Assembly (NCBI GenBank): GCA_035048485.1
Contig: CM068582.1
Span: 37,281,596-37,345,595 of the forward strand
DNA: 64,000 nt
Direction: 5' to 3'
Source: Pteria penguin
Taxonomy: Eukaryota > Mollusca > Bivalvia > Pterioida > Pteriidae
Shown: piece by piece, positions 13,101 to 24,993 of the stretch
How positions within the stretch are numbered: position 1 is the first letter of the stretch
Layout of the letters: each line of letters begins with the position of its first letter
Notes under the pieces: generated by a model
The model's input: only the letters and a program-made list of their open reading frames with translations
What the model was told of the DNA's origin: nothing
Databases searched by the model: none
Position numbers and translations under genes: made by a program

Positions 13101-16100
13101 ACCAAATTTAAATCACAAATGTTTTTGTAAGTAGGTCAATCTTAAAGGTCAAAGTCAAAACAAAAAAAAATTGATACATAATGAAAGGTCTTGTCAAAAG
13201 GAATACACACATGAAATACTTAAGCCCTATCTCTTACTGTTCATAAGATATGACCCAAGTTTATGTTTTTGAAAAGTAGGTAAAACTTCAAGAACAAGGT
13301 TATAAGGTAAAAAATTTTGGTACCCAATGAAAGATCTTGGCACAAGGAATACACAAGTGAAATATTAATGCCCTGTCTCTAATGATTCTAAAGCTATGAC
13401 CCAGGTTAAAGTTTTTGTCTACAGATGACGACAACGACACCATTGGTATTACAATAGCTCTCCTGACATTTGTCCTGGCAAGCTAAAAATGAACTCACCA
13501 TGTTGGACCAGTCTACTTCTTTCTTCTACAATCTTCAGATCGGTGCAGTCCAATTCTAGTATTTGTACAAGGGCAAGAGAAAGTCTTTTTATGTGAGATC
13601 TGGTCCGTAACATTGAGTTTAAATGAGGGCCTGAAACAACATTGCTTTTATAACTTTTATTAAATTTTCATCATTTCACTGAATCATTATGATAAGAATA
13701 AAATCTCAAAGGTATTGTTTATTATAGAAGAATATTAAGTTAAAATAGTTCTATCATTTGCTCAATTTCTTCAATACTAAAACCTTTCAGTTTTGGAACT
13801 TACCTTCTTCAAAATCTTACACTTCAACCAATTTCTTATTCCTTTTACCATCCTAAGATCAAGGCTCCAACAGACAAAATTTTTACCTCTATTCCAACTT
13901 TTAATTATGTATTTTAGCATTGTTCCAAAGAAAATCTTGCTTCTATGAGACAAAAACCAAACAAAATGCCCAATGGGCCTCAACAGTCATCCAAATGAAA
14001 TGGTAGCAGTTCTTTGCAGCTTCCTCAATAGGTTTGTAAAACAATATTCTTGAGAACATGAAACATAAAACACAGCCTTTATGCTCTTCCTTGACTTTTG
14101 ATCGCAAAACATTAAACCTTTGTAACAATATTTTTTCTATAGTTCCTAATGTATTTTGATATATACAAACATTGTGAAAAAAGAAATCTTTTCAGTTTCT
14201 GATGTTTGTTGACCATGACCTTTAACCTTATCATTTTGAGTCGATGTCACCATCTTCTTTGCATAATACAAAAAACTTCTCAAGTAGCCCACAAAAAGTC
14301 ATACTCTATGAGAAAAATTCGATTTCCAGTTTTCTAGTATATTACTGAACTTTACTCTTAAACTTTGTTATAACTACATTTTTATGAACACTAAAACTTA
14401 AAAGGGCAAACTGAGGAAACAGAAGATCAAGTATTCTCTTGTGACAATTTGTTGACTTTTGACTCTATGACATAGAAACTTTGTCACAATAATCCTTTTT
14501 CAGCCTTAAAATATGTATGCGACCTTGACCTTTGACCTTCTGACTGAAGCTTTGTTATTTTAAACCTCATGTAATTATGTACAAAAAAGTCAACAGTTTA
14601 TGAGGAAAAAGCCCCTTCTATATTCCATTATGTTTGTAAGCTTTACCTTTGACCTCTAGTCTTTGTATACTTCTCATGTATTTTTGCACCAAAAAGTAGG
14701 TTTATGAAAAAAATACAATTTATAGTCTTATATTGTGTCTGTCATCATAACATTTGACTGCATGACCTTGAAACTTTGTGAGGACAGTATATGTATAATT
14801 CCCAACAATTTTCACCAGAATCTATGAATACAAGAATATCATTTTAGACTGAGGCTAAAACTGCTTTTATTAGGCATTTTCTAGTAACTCACCCAGCAGG
14901 GAAATATAACCAGACAGCAGACTGACTGTGGAATACTTCTGGTCTTCATCTGGAGAGTCAAATTTGTAATACATTTATATGTTATGTAAAATATATATCA
15001 TCACAGTACATATTACATGTTGTATACTGTTTCATACTGTCATTTAGAACACACCAAACAAAATCTTTACCTAGTTTAATATGTATGTCAATCTTATGGA
15101 TTTTTAATTCTACAGTTTTTCATACAACTAAGGATGAATACATTAATCTGTTATGGCTATACAGTAAGTAAATAACCCAGCAGTCTTAAAGTCATGAAGT
15201 TCAATAACAAGGGCTAAATAGAAGCTTAGCCATATGAAAATTATACCTGAAGATGAGAAGGCAGTCAATGTCAAGAACAGACTAGGCACACTGAAGATGA
15301 ATGGAAAGAGTGATTAAAAGAAAGGAAAAGGAGAAACCATATAACACTAAAAATCTCATTCTCACCAACAGAACGCATCTGTCTGGGTAAGGATAGGGAA
15401 AGTTTATACAGGTTTTCTTCAATCATCTCCACTAGAGGGCGACACTGAGAAGTCATATTATTTCTACTGAATAATTCCAAGTACTTTCTGCTTGTAGCTG
15501 CAATATTGGGGTACTCATCAATAAGGAGACCAACCAGTATCTCCAAAAGATCAGGGAGGCAATGCTGTAAGGACCTAAATATGCAGAGAATACATACATA
15601 AACAGTCAGTAAAGTCTGAAGCTTACTCTGATTATCTTGTGGTTGCATAATCAATTTATTATTACATATCTATTTTGTTTCTTTATTACAAATGTATTTG
15701 TTATTCCAAATATAACTAATTCATAAAACGTATTTTATGTGTGTCAATTGATCAATATTTCTACAGGTCTTTCCAGCAATTTTTCAATACAGACAGACAA
15801 ATAACATGGCCTTGATAGAATACATTATATATCCAGCATTTTATGAAGAAGGTCTATATGAAATAAAACACAAATGGAACACACTTACTTGATACAGGTC
15901 TGAATCAATGTTCCAGCAAGCTCCAGCAATGCTGTGCGTACTTTCCATGATGAATGACCCTTGACCTTTGATATCTGTTTCACAATAACAGTCAATTTTT
16001 CATCTGTTGTTTTCACCCAATCTGCTGTACGGTAAACAGACAGGCTTTTCAACTTTTCATCTGTGCAATCTTAATGTACAAGAAAAAGTAGATTATGGAT

Positions 16101-19100
16101 AATTTTTGCAGACTTTCATCAGCTAAATCTACTAGATTTTTTGTACCTTCACCTGAAATGACCGAACTTTCATGTCCATTACAATTTATTACTAGTACTG
16201 TCAATTGTACCCTTCGGCTGTTTTCAATCACGCCTCTTTATTTACCTGGATGTCTACCTGAGTTTTGTCTGACACCTCCTCTATTGATTATTGATGAGGC
16301 TTACATAAACAATTTAGCAAAGAGATTTCCTAATATTATTAAAGAAAATCACGTGGAGGTCCTCAAAGAAGCGTTTTTGGATTATCGAATATCCTTACAA
16401 GAAGAACAATAATAAACGTAATATTGAGGATTTTTTATCTCAGACACAATTTCTTCAAGACATTTACAAAACTGGCCCAAGATTTCTCAGTTTATCAAAG
16501 TTGGCATAATCTCTTTTGATTCTTCCAAATAGCAATGCAGATAGTGAAAGAGGTTTTGCCTTAGTCAGAAAAACCCATACTGAACTTAGATCAAAGCTTA
16601 AAATAGAAGCTCTTTGCTCCTTATTTTCTTGCAAATTTAACAATGACTGTACTTGTTTTGAATTCCAACCTGAACCAACACTGAAATATGCAATACTTGA
16701 ATACAGAAAAAGTCTCATTTAGAATAGGATTATTCTCCTTCAGAGTCAGAGATCCCTCCACTTTTTTGTGTACTGCTTAAATTTTTGACTAGATCTTTCT
16801 AATTGTGTTTATAAGATAAAGAAATTTAACCATTTATAATTTTCCATGCATATATAGTAGTGGTACAATGAACAATCAATGTGGTGAAAAAGGTTGTTCC
16901 ATGTTTAATCTCAGTAACCATGAAGAAAATAGGTTGTTCGCACATTAAGAGCCTATTTTTGAAAAACACAGCAGGGTCATGACCTGATTTTTAACCGCTA
17001 TAGATCGACAGGTTTGACTGAAAGATGTATCTAAATGTAACATCTTGAATGTATGCGTACTCAGTAGAACTGGAAAAATATTTTAAATACTGAGAGAAAC
17101 ATAATAATTGCTAATCAAATAGGTGAGATGTAAGTTTCGAGTGCTTAAAACAGAAACGTTTATATATAGAATAAGTGTCTTATTTTGTGTTTTCATGCAG
17201 GAATAAAGTACAATGGCTGATGCATTTATTAGAATATAATGCGCGTTAGCGCATTTTATCTCATAAATGCATCAGACATTGTACTTTATTCCTGCATGAA
17301 AACACAAAATAAGACACTTATTCTATATATACAATGTATGCGCTTTTACCGCCAAAATACCATACTGGAAACTTCCATTTCCTATTTATAAACCGCATCA
17401 TTAAATCATTCTGGAGGGAAGTTATAAATTGAAAGGAACAGCCGTTGTCCCATGACAACGTAACGTTTATCCAGAATGACATACTTTCGTTGAATGTCAA
17501 GCACTTTTGTGCAAAATGCGACTTTTAATGACGTCACGCAAGTTTGGAAATGACAAACATTTCATTATCACGTCATTAGCATAACAATCAAAAGTCTGCC
17601 AAACATTGCTTTCTATGTTGAAAAGTGGGTCAAATATGGGGCGTTATGACGTCACAGATCAATGTACTTTATACAGAAATAAAATACATAGGTCTTGAAG
17701 GCTTTATCTCAGGCAATTACAGTGGTTGTGTATATATATGGTAATACGAATATCATCTTACTCTCAATTTCTGCCGTAAGTTTTCTTTTAGCCTGACTTT
17801 CCTCTAGCCACATGTCATCCATGACCAGGTGCATGATCTTAGTCCATGTAGTTACAGCAGTCTAAACAGACATCAGAACTTTAATATGAATCTGTGCTTA
17901 TACAATTTACATTAAATATGAAAATTTTTGCTTGTACACCAATGCCACCATCAACATCAAATCAACAACATCAAAATGAATTATACTGCAGTAAATCTGA
18001 TACAGTACATGTTACAATAATCAACTTGTCAGTATAAAAAAAAATTCTCATAGTCTGTCAAAATGGATGAAGGAATTTTAACTAAGAAATATAAACATGT
18101 ACTCAATATGAAAGCTAATGAAATATAATAAGCTTTACTTCTTCCAACTGACATTGCCAATATCAAAGATTATAAAAGAAAGAAATCAAAGGCCAAGATT
18201 ACAAAATTAAAAACAAAATGTGTTTGTGAAGCACAGATACTTCAGGACTACAGCTAAAGTTTTTGAGAAGTACGTGAAAGTACGTGAAAGATAAACGCCA
18301 AGGCATCACGGTATTTATCATTCAGTTTCCACAGATAGGTATCGTCACAAGGAATAAGCATGTGAAACTTCAAAGTCCATTGTCTTGCTGCTCTCAAGTT
18401 ATAACCAAAGTTAAACAAACAGACATATATGCAAAAAACAAATGGAGTATGTACGTACACTACCAACATTTTTCCTAGTGGTCATGATGGCTCACTGATC
18501 TCTGAGGCTAAACCAGAACTCATAGTAACCATTCTCATCTTTGTCAAGGTTAGATATTTGTAAGAGGGATATAGGAGATAAGCCAGTTTACCTTCACAAG
18601 TGCTTCCTCAATAAATAAACAATGACCAGCGTCATACTGGTGTAATGATCCTGATATGAAAATAACAGCAAAACGCAACACACAGAGATAATTCCGACTT
18701 TTCATAAGTTTAATAAATTATCATAAGGCACTTACTGCCAAAACATTGTGACCTTGTTTGGAATCCCCCGTTATAATTCTACACATGGTGATACTAATGC
18801 CAGGAAGGAAGGAAGCAAATGTATCTCCAAGCATGGCCTTCACCCTGGAACAGTCTTTAAAAAATACACAAAAATGGTGATAAAAGATATTGATGATCGT
18901 GTGATTTAAGATATCTAGAAGTTAAAACTATATTTGACTAGAACATTGCCAAAGTAGAAAGGGATCTGCTGATAAGCTCGAAGTAAACAGCAGCTGAATT
19001 TTCAGATAGGGACATTACTATCCCTGTCTTACGAGTTTGGTGTCAGAGCATGATAACCTGATAGTATCTCATACTTCAAATCTACTCAAAGATACAGTAC

Positions 19101-22100
19101 ATAAAATGCATCAGATTTTCAATCAAATCCTACACAAAAGTAAAAATTGCCATTTCATAAATTCAAATAGTACAGGGAATAAACTTAACAGAAATCTTTA
19201 CGAGCCATGTGGGCTCGTAAGACTCAGAATCTACGGGCCCACACCAATCTTTATGAGCCCACACTGAAAACCATTAAAAAATTGCAAGTAAAAGAAATCA
19301 ATTATTAATTTTTCTGAATTTTATTACATTACATAACAATATCTCTTCAATTTTACTCCTTGAAGTAATCGTCCCGTTTGTCGGCGATACATTTCGCTTC
19401 ATGGGAACGGCGAAAAACCTTCCTAACTGGGCTTGTCGAGCCATAATGTAAAGGTCAAAGAACAGTAATTAACTAGAGTTGTGATTGGCTGATGTGGTAT
19501 AGGGAGAGAGGGACTACTATTTCAATGTAAAGATTGATTCTGCTGTAAAATCATGAATTTTTATCTCATTTTGCTAATGTAGAAATTTTATAACCTAAAA
19601 AGGGGTGATTGTTTACATTTGAATTTTGGCCAAGTTTAGGGGGTGACCCCCTTCCAGCATTCCAGCTTCCTCAAAATTAAGGTGGATAACCTATGGTAAA
19701 CTGTTAAAATTCTGATAGAGGAATGTCTGACACAATCTCCAAAGCAGAGTTGTCGTTCCTTTACAATCCACACACACCTCTGCCAATGTCTCAGGTTTTA
19801 CAAGATTCTTGTAAAATCAGAGTTTTGCCTCTAGACGATATGACTTGGTCTTCAATGGCTTTATTAGTTAAAGTCAAAGCATTTACCATGTCATATTGAG
19901 TTTTAATCGGGCTTCTACAAGAAATAAACCCCGAATTTATACCGCACTATATTTTCTCGGCGTACAAATCAGTGAACTTATGTAATACAATTTGTCAATA
20001 ACACTATCATTTGCACCTCATTGTCTAATTTTTGCCCAGATAACTTGAATACTATGAGATTTTCCCCCAAAACACAAAACAGTCTATATTTTCTGCCTTC
20101 TGACTAGGGACTACTTTCAGTAGTTGGCAGGGATTAAACGGAGTGCAAGGACTGTAACTCTGCTTTGGAGATTGGGTCTGACAAATATTTTGATTAATGG
20201 ATTGTATATAGCTAAAATGCAGGATGTTGTGTAAATCTTGCAGGAAGTTTGGCAATTTAACATGGGACCTTATGGGAAATGGAATTACTATGCTTCGACT
20301 TATGTAAACAAACGTGAATACGGATATTGCGTCATGAAGTATAACGCTCAACTTTTGAGTGCACTTCGTATTGGAAGAAGAAGAACTAACAAATAAAAAG
20401 AACCTGTCCGGATTTGAAACATTTAGACGCTTAGTTCCGCTTACTCAGTGACGGAATTAAGCGTCTAGATGATTCAGATTAGAATTCAACAAGGAAATGG
20501 CCGATTCGTCTTGCAGATTTTTCATTCGCCACGTGGGCGAGTGGGAAGTGTTTCTTGGTCATCCACAACAAATTTTACTCGTCTTGGGCGAGTGGGCGAG
20601 CGTTAAGTTTATTCCCTGTAGTAACTATTTCAAAGACATACACACCATGACATCTCATAGCAAATAATAGGCAACCATCAAATCATTTGTAACTAGAAGA
20701 AATGACAAAATCACATAAATACAATAACAAAGTTAGTACTCAAATAATTCTTACATTCCCCATCTACTTGTGACAACTCCACAATACATAGCATGGCAGC
20801 AATTTTCAGATGTCTGGCTTTCTCCATTTCAGCTAAATTAAGCAACACTGACACAGCATGGCCAAGCATGGGTAGGTTTTGAATAGTAAATAATTTCTGT
20901 AGAATACTGAAATCACAGCTGTTGATCATAACAGTCAGTGTTTTCACTATGGCTAACTTCAACTCTTCTGACTTTACATTGGCTGAAATATATAGCACAT
21001 GTTACACAGAGATTCATGTTAAAAACGACCTGTCAAATGCTAATATGTTTATATTACAAATCATTAGAGATAAAAATATTAAAATATTGTTAAATTTTGA
21101 TGAATCATTACAGAACAGTAGGATGGAAAATGGCTTTCAGCGATTTCAAAATGCCAAATAAAAAGTGAAAAAGACAAGAAAAGTACTTGCTGTTCTTAAC
21201 AGATGATTGCTTTATACTAAAGGGGGTCAATCTGGTATTTTGAATTGTTGTAGAAATCTAGGGGAGATCAATCACTTACATAAGTCTTTTGGTGATGAAG
21301 GAGAACTGATCATAACACAGGCTGTAGTAAATAGTTCTCCAAATGTTTCCCAGCTACTAATGTGTGTCATCATTAAAATCTTCTCCAAATACAAAAGAAC
21401 ATCTGTGTATAAATCTTCAGAACTGAAACATAAATACTTAAGTGATCACCCAAATAATAAAACTATAACTAATTCCATGAGTTGAATTTATAAATCATAC
21501 ACAGGACCAGAGATGTGCAACAGTGGGTTTTAGAAGAATTAGGAATAATTAAAAACAAACTAGAGCATATTTGTAATACACATGCTGCAAAATTGGACCT
21601 ATATCAAACCAGCAACAAAGTTATCCCTGCCAACTATTCTAATTGAAAGTGTCAAGGGATATTACTCCTACAAAATAATTTTTTATCAGCTAAAGATACC
21701 CAAGTAAGTATTAAAGCTGGATTCTCACCATAAAAAGCTGAAATGTTTCGAAATTTTTTTACGGGAGCGAGGTCGACACAGGTCAACCTCGCTCCCATAT
21801 GTTTTATGAATACTAAATGAACGTCTGACCCAAATGCTCTCGCTTACCATATAAAAGAAATGTCAAATCGACAAACCGTGACATTTAACTGGCGGCAACC
21901 TGCACAAAACATTGCTGTACAAAACGTATGAAAACTTTTTTCCTCACTATGCACTTTACATAGATATTTAACACTTACAGCACTAGACGGATTCATTAAT
22001 TTACATTTTTACATCTATTTAATTCCTTTACAACAATTTAGTTATGTGTCTATAATTTCAGTTTTTACTGATCTTATACAATACGGATGCAAGTCTACAT

Positions 22101-24751
22101 AAATAGTGTAAACATGCATATGTTATTGCATTTCATAACATGATCCACTGCAGATAGGAGACGCAAAGGTCATGTCTGACTAAACCGCTTCTTGCCTTAT
22201 CCTTTAAACCCGTTTTCCATATTCTACCCAGGTGGCATTCGCCCAAGTTCACTGCCCTCAAATTTACATTTCTTCCCTGCATCCCACCCCTTTCCTCATT
22301 TCTTCTCCTCCCCACCTCACCTCAAAAATAAAATGAAATTCGAAATTAGTATACATAATTCCCAAGGACACTTTCTTGAATTCAGAGTGTTCGATTATAA
22401 GTATTTTTACATTTACAGAGACAGAAAATGATGGAGAGAAGAAAAAAACTGTTGGTTCTTCAAACTACCTATGTTTTTTTTATCTATTCTTTCCTTGGGG
22501 GGGGGCAGACAAGAAGTTCCGCACAGTTATGTACATTTTTTTGAATGGGGATCCATGTCAAGTCGAATAGTTATAAACGAACAGCATTTTTATTAATTCT
22601 AATTGATATATGATTTTTAAACCTGATAACTTTCAATAGAATGTTGTTACAGTTACCAAAATTCAACAGTAAGTATATCCCCTAAGCATCATCATGTGAC
22701 CCCTGAGTAGAACATGGACAGTTGTGTTTATTTGCCGCTGGGGCATTCATGTTTCAAAAACGCAGGTTGTTTAGCTAAAGATGTTAATAGTTCTTGAATT
22801 TGTATTAGCACCGCACTAGCCCATCAATAATAATATAAATTATCACAAAAGTGCCAAATAGTTTTCTGAAAAATGTTTGTACTTGAAATAAAATAAAATA
22901 AAATAAAACAAAATAGAATAATTCCTTTGAGAATCCAGACGTCAGAAAAGGGGGTGGGGATCTTGGGACGGAATAACCCTACTCTTTCGGAAATTTTTAT
23001 GCACAAGTTTTATTGATTAATTTTGAGGCTAGAACCTTTGTGTCTGGCGCAGATATTTTTCTTCTTTCACAATTTAGACATTGCATTGCTTTGTCCAATA
23101 TATCTCGTGGAATGTGGCTGTAAGTAATGAAAGGGCTGGGGCAAAACTGCAAAAATACCCCCTTTCCAAATCGAAAAGGTAATTAATCTGGATGGTTCTC
23201 CGTTGGCAGATCTAGAGAAAGTGGCATGGATGGTACAGATGATAGGAACCCCATCCCTTCCCATAACCCCTTGCACACACATCCCTTATGTCATAAAATT
23301 CTTTCCTGGCAATATAAGAGACAGATCCTTTTCATGGTTGTACAGTTACCACATTACACTTTTGATTGGTAACCCCCTCCCTTTTCATTCAAAATCACTT
23401 CATTCGCCCCTGATGTGTAAGTTCAATGAGTCTCATACTTTACAAATAATATTATTCAGTAAGCACCCATTATATAGGATCGTGAACAGAATCTTGTGTA
23501 TAATTTTGAAGATTTCGTAGTCAATCCTCACCGTTTCTTGTTTGTATGTTACTTATTCGAACACTCCAAAAGATGTGTCAACAAAGGGACGTGTAAACTG
23601 ACGTGAATTTGTTTACAGTAAAGTATACATGTATAAATAATTTTATGCTTTCCAAATGTGTGGTCTGTTATGGAGTATTGGAATTCGGCTCTTGTAATTT
23701 GGAGAAAGGGTAGTATTACCTGAATATCGTAAGTTTTCAAATTACCTATATCTTGTTTGCCTTTTTACATTTGCATGGAAAGGGTGGGTTCATTACAAGT
23801 ACAAGTGAACCGACGATACTATTTGTACATTCTGATATATGTCATTCCTGGTCATATTACAATACCTAGTACATGTAATGCATTACTAATTTTGTCATCC
23901 AACTTTAAAATTTGTTTATTTACCTTATGCACGGTTGGATGCGTGGCATGTTCATAGCAAATTGCGTACAACATTACAGTATCATGTGATATATTTTTAT
24001 AACTAACTTTGTATTATTTATGTATGTTGCTTCAAAAAATAAAGAAACAAAAAATGAAATGTACTTCTGTTTGCGACGCCATGTTGCCTTTGTCGTGTTT
24101 TCGATCAAATGTCACGTTTGCATGACTCCACCTGTTTCTTTTATACTGTGGACGAGAGCTCTGTTCGAGCATTAGGGTCAGACGTTCATTTAATATTCAT
24201 AAAACATATGGGAGTGAGGTTGACCTAGGTCAACTTCGCTGCCGTAAAAATTTTTTCGAAACACCTCGGATTTTTATGGTGAGAGGCCAGCTTTAAGAAA
24301 CACTAAGCTTTCCTTATTTTCTCCCAAGTTCAGAAGCTGTAAGGTGTAACCCTCACCTCTGACTGACTGACCACAAAATCAATAGGCGTTTTCCTCTTAT
24401 GAAAAGTAACAATATATCAAAATTTAATTTGAGTTAGTTGAAATGTACTTACTTTATATAGGTCACAAGAGTCACCAACCATTACATGGCAATTTTTAAA
24501 AAAAAAAAACCTGTCAATTTGAAGTAGCCATGAATCAGCAGGAATACTTACTATTTTGTAGGTGATTTTAAAATTATTCTAATTGGGAAGAGGAGATAAG
24601 TCTGTAATTCCTGAAGGATGACTCTGTGAACACTGTCCACAGCAGAGGAAACTGCCTGTACATTTTTTCTTGTATGATCTTTTGATAAACGAACACAGAG
24701 GGGACGCAGAGTTTCGAAAGCTGCTTTCCTTTGTGCATCACACACAATCAT
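1150..24751 (-). CDS. TTI1: TTI1, TELO2-interacting protein 1 (17 coding exons, C-terminal part outside window)
   Basis: HEAT-repeat scaffold of the TELO2-TTI1-TTI2 (TTT) complex, which works with HSP90/R2TP to fold and stabilise PIKK kinases (mTOR, ATM, ATR, DNA-PKcs, SMG1, TRRAP). Exons in transcript order: 24751(ATG)-24552, 21422-21280, 20982-20755, 18854-18736, 17861-17762, 16060-15889, 15574-15366, 14949-14893, 13630-13499, 12286-12161, 9790-9674, 9178-9115, 6035-5828, 4396-4260, 3736-3571, 2569-2459, 1356-1150. Every junction is GT-AG and all phases match, giving 832 uninterrupted codons. The order of segments follows vertebrate TTI1: N-terminal LRPLCVRLSK and LQELQTYLLFP, then FLPGIS with ITGDSKQGH, YRTADWVKTTDEKLT, CRLLGYYG, ICLYLEGIGHF, NADYLVNAVSLRLRH and an acidic EEEEVEEEAKKEP linker. 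About 240 further residues are expected left of base 1150. The family assignment comes from recalled alignment, not a search. Confidence 0.93.
3822..3988 (-). mobile_element. tRNA-derived SINE with 12-bp target duplication
   Basis: Read on the minus strand, it starts with a tRNA-like head: an A box around GGTGTAGTGGTTAAGCG and a B box GGTTCGATTCC. It then runs into a short body ending in a GATTG/GGTT-type tail. The 12-mer CAAATATATTGT flanks it at 3810-3821 and 3989-4000, as expected for LINE-mediated insertion. It sits in the TTI1 intron between exons 14 and 15. The family name is not assigned. Confidence 0.8.
4498..4680 (-). mobile_element. Diverged copy of the same tRNA-derived SINE
   Basis: This shares order and sequence with the copy at 3822-3988 (TCACTTTCAA, ATTTTTCAGCTATAT, a GAGGTxxxAACxCTTAAACA block and a decayed tRNA-like head near AACCATTACACCAAGCCTGCC) but has many substitutions and a broken B box. 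It is an old insertion in the adjacent TTI1 intron. Confidence 0.7.
6411..8483. repeat. 73-bp minisatellite, about 28 copies
   Basis: Unit begins CATTTGTCTGATGCATCTCT and contains TAGGTATCAAGGTCATACTT followed by ATAAAGTAAT. Starts at 6411, 6484, 6557 and 6630 show the 73-bp period. Copies differ at a few recurrent sites (ATGC/AGGC, TATCAAGG/GGGTCAAGG, CATAC/CAGAC), and one unit near 6750 is shortened. The array fills much of the TTI1 intron between exons 12 and 13. Confidence 0.95.
8487..8653. mobile_element. 167-bp foldback (hairpin) element
   Basis: Left arm AGAAATAATGACGTCCTAGT pairs with right arm ACTAGGACGCCATTATTTCT. The arms run about 64 bases each with few mismatches around a central GC-rich spacer with CAGAGCCGCACAGCGCCGAG. 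It abuts the end of the 73-bp array in a TTI1 intron. No coding content; the family is unknown. Confidence 0.85.
9115..9178 (-). CDS. TTI1: TTI1 64-bp micro-exon
   Basis: This exon joins the phase-1 exon ending at 9674 to the phase-2 exon beginning at 6035. It is the only phase-compatible open segment I found between them. It encodes about 21 residues (VNLHKQDVTRHSKIEELEGLI) in the place where vertebrate TTI1 has a variable acidic/lysine linker before LEEY. The acceptor is TTTGTAG and the donor is AA/GTATGACC. The donor sequence is repeated in the neighbouring 73-bp array (see findings). Confidence 0.75.
9869..10629. repeat. 28-bp minisatellite with palindromic unit, about 27 copies
   Basis: The unit is AACCTCTTATCTCAGGATTC followed by TATCCTGT. 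A shorter 25-bp variant lacks TTA. Each complete unit contains the inverted repeat CAGGAT-TCT-ATCCTG. It sits in the TTI1 intron just upstream (transcript sense) of the exon at 9790. Confidence 0.95.
12719..13477. repeat. Old dispersed repeat with internal tandem copies
   Basis: It opens AATGTGTCTGTGGAGCACTG and ends near GTTAAAGTTTTTGTCTACAG. Between these lie about four diverged copies of a 130-bp block (GAAAGGTCTTGTCAAAAGGA, then AGCCCTATCTCTTACTGTTC and TATGACC). The ends match the repeats at 18205, 41634 and 62448. No conserved reading frame. Confidence 0.6.
13980..14870. other. TTI1 intron with degenerate GACCTTGACCTTTGAC repeats
   Basis: Several loosely spaced blocks share a core like GACCTTGACCTTTGACCTTC and AACTTTGT, suggesting an old, decayed tandem repeat. 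No exon is visible before the 57-bp exon at 14893-14949. Confidence 0.4.
16290..16722 (+). pseudogene. hAT-like transposase C-terminal remnant
   Basis: Two open stretches on opposite sides of a frameshift encode a fragment ending in KENHVEVLKEAFLDYR (to about 16412) and a segment from 16516 beginning ILPNSNADSERGFALVRK, which resembles the C-terminal dimerisation region of hAT-type transposases. Stops and a frame change separate them and the catalytic core is missing, so it is a dead fragment. It lies antisense in the TTI1 intron between exons 5 and 6. Confidence 0.6.
17161..17330. mobile_element. 170-bp near-perfect hairpin (foldback) element
   Basis: The 68-base left arm (17161-17228) pairs with 17263-17330. 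Both contain CATGCAGGAATAAAGTACAA or its complement. A second, nested palindrome AATGCGC-GTTA-GCGCATT (17238-17255) sits in the loop. The adjoining stretch to about 17695 has two TGACGTCA (CRE-like) sites at 17529 and 17647 and ends with GTACTTTAT, so the hairpin may be one end of a 0.5-kb element. Confidence 0.85.
18205..18480. repeat. Dispersed repeat copy (GTTTGTGAAGCAC family)
   Basis: It starts AAAATGTGTTTGTGAAGCAC and ends after an AAGTTAAACAAACAGACATA tail. The head and the GTTAAA-plus-ACAGAC tail match the other copies at 12719, 41634 and 62448. No coding capacity. Confidence 0.55.
19173..20618. mobile_element. 1.45-kb DNA transposon with CAGGG termini
   Basis: The termini are CAGGGAATAAACTTAAC and its exact complement GTTAAGTTTATTCCCTG. 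TAGTA flanks both ends (19168-19172, 20619-20623). The interior carries a second imperfect inverted repeat (near 19727 and 20150, sharing CAATCTCCAAAGCAGAGTT) and a small hairpin around AGACGCTTAGTTCCG at 20427. No transposase frame is visible, so it is non-autonomous. CAGGG ends recall hAT elements, but the shared flank is 5 bp rather than 8. Confidence 0.75.
21715..24292. mobile_element. 2.58-kb non-autonomous DNA transposon with TTAA target sites
   Basis: TTAA lies at both edges (21711-21714, 24293-24296). Inverted ends of about 130 bases start AGCTGG, then TCTCACCATAAAAA and TTTCGAAA, and continue through CCCATATGTTTTATGAATA to GAACGTCTGACCC. TTAA duplication is typical of piggyBac and Kolobok elements. 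I see no transposase frame in the interior, which is C/G-run rich and holds an (AAATA)n tract at 22884-22916. It is inserted in TTI1 intron 1. Confidence 0.8.
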
Positions 24752-24753
24752 AC
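24552..24753 (-). CDS. TTI1: TTI1 first coding exon
   Basis: An acceptor (TATACAG at 24760-24754) lies two bases before the ATG at 24751-24749, so a non-coding 5' exon probably lies upstream. The exon encodes the N-terminal helix pair (residues 1-66) and ends after two bases of codon 67 at a GTAAGT donor. The start is chosen because it is the first in-frame ATG after the acceptor and fits the short N terminus usual for the family. Confidence 0.85.
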
Positions 24754-24993
24754 CTGTATAGTTGTATGAATTACAGTGTATAGATCTGAAATATATGATC
24801 AAATTTAGTAAAGGTATTAAGAGATCAAATTGTAATAATTCTTAAAAACTTGATTTTCATACAATGGAGAACATCCTTCAATTCCCAATCATTCACCTAA
24901 GACAACAATAAAGTGTTTTAATTTATATATGAATACCAGCAGATACAATCACAATAAGCCTTGTGGTCTGTTGCTTGAAAATATGTTTATACA

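Noticed and set aside
16095..16412. 105-codon plus-strand frame as one protein
   Set aside because: Its first part lies in TTI1 intron sequence and only the last third resembles a hAT transposase; there is no continuity with the following piece.
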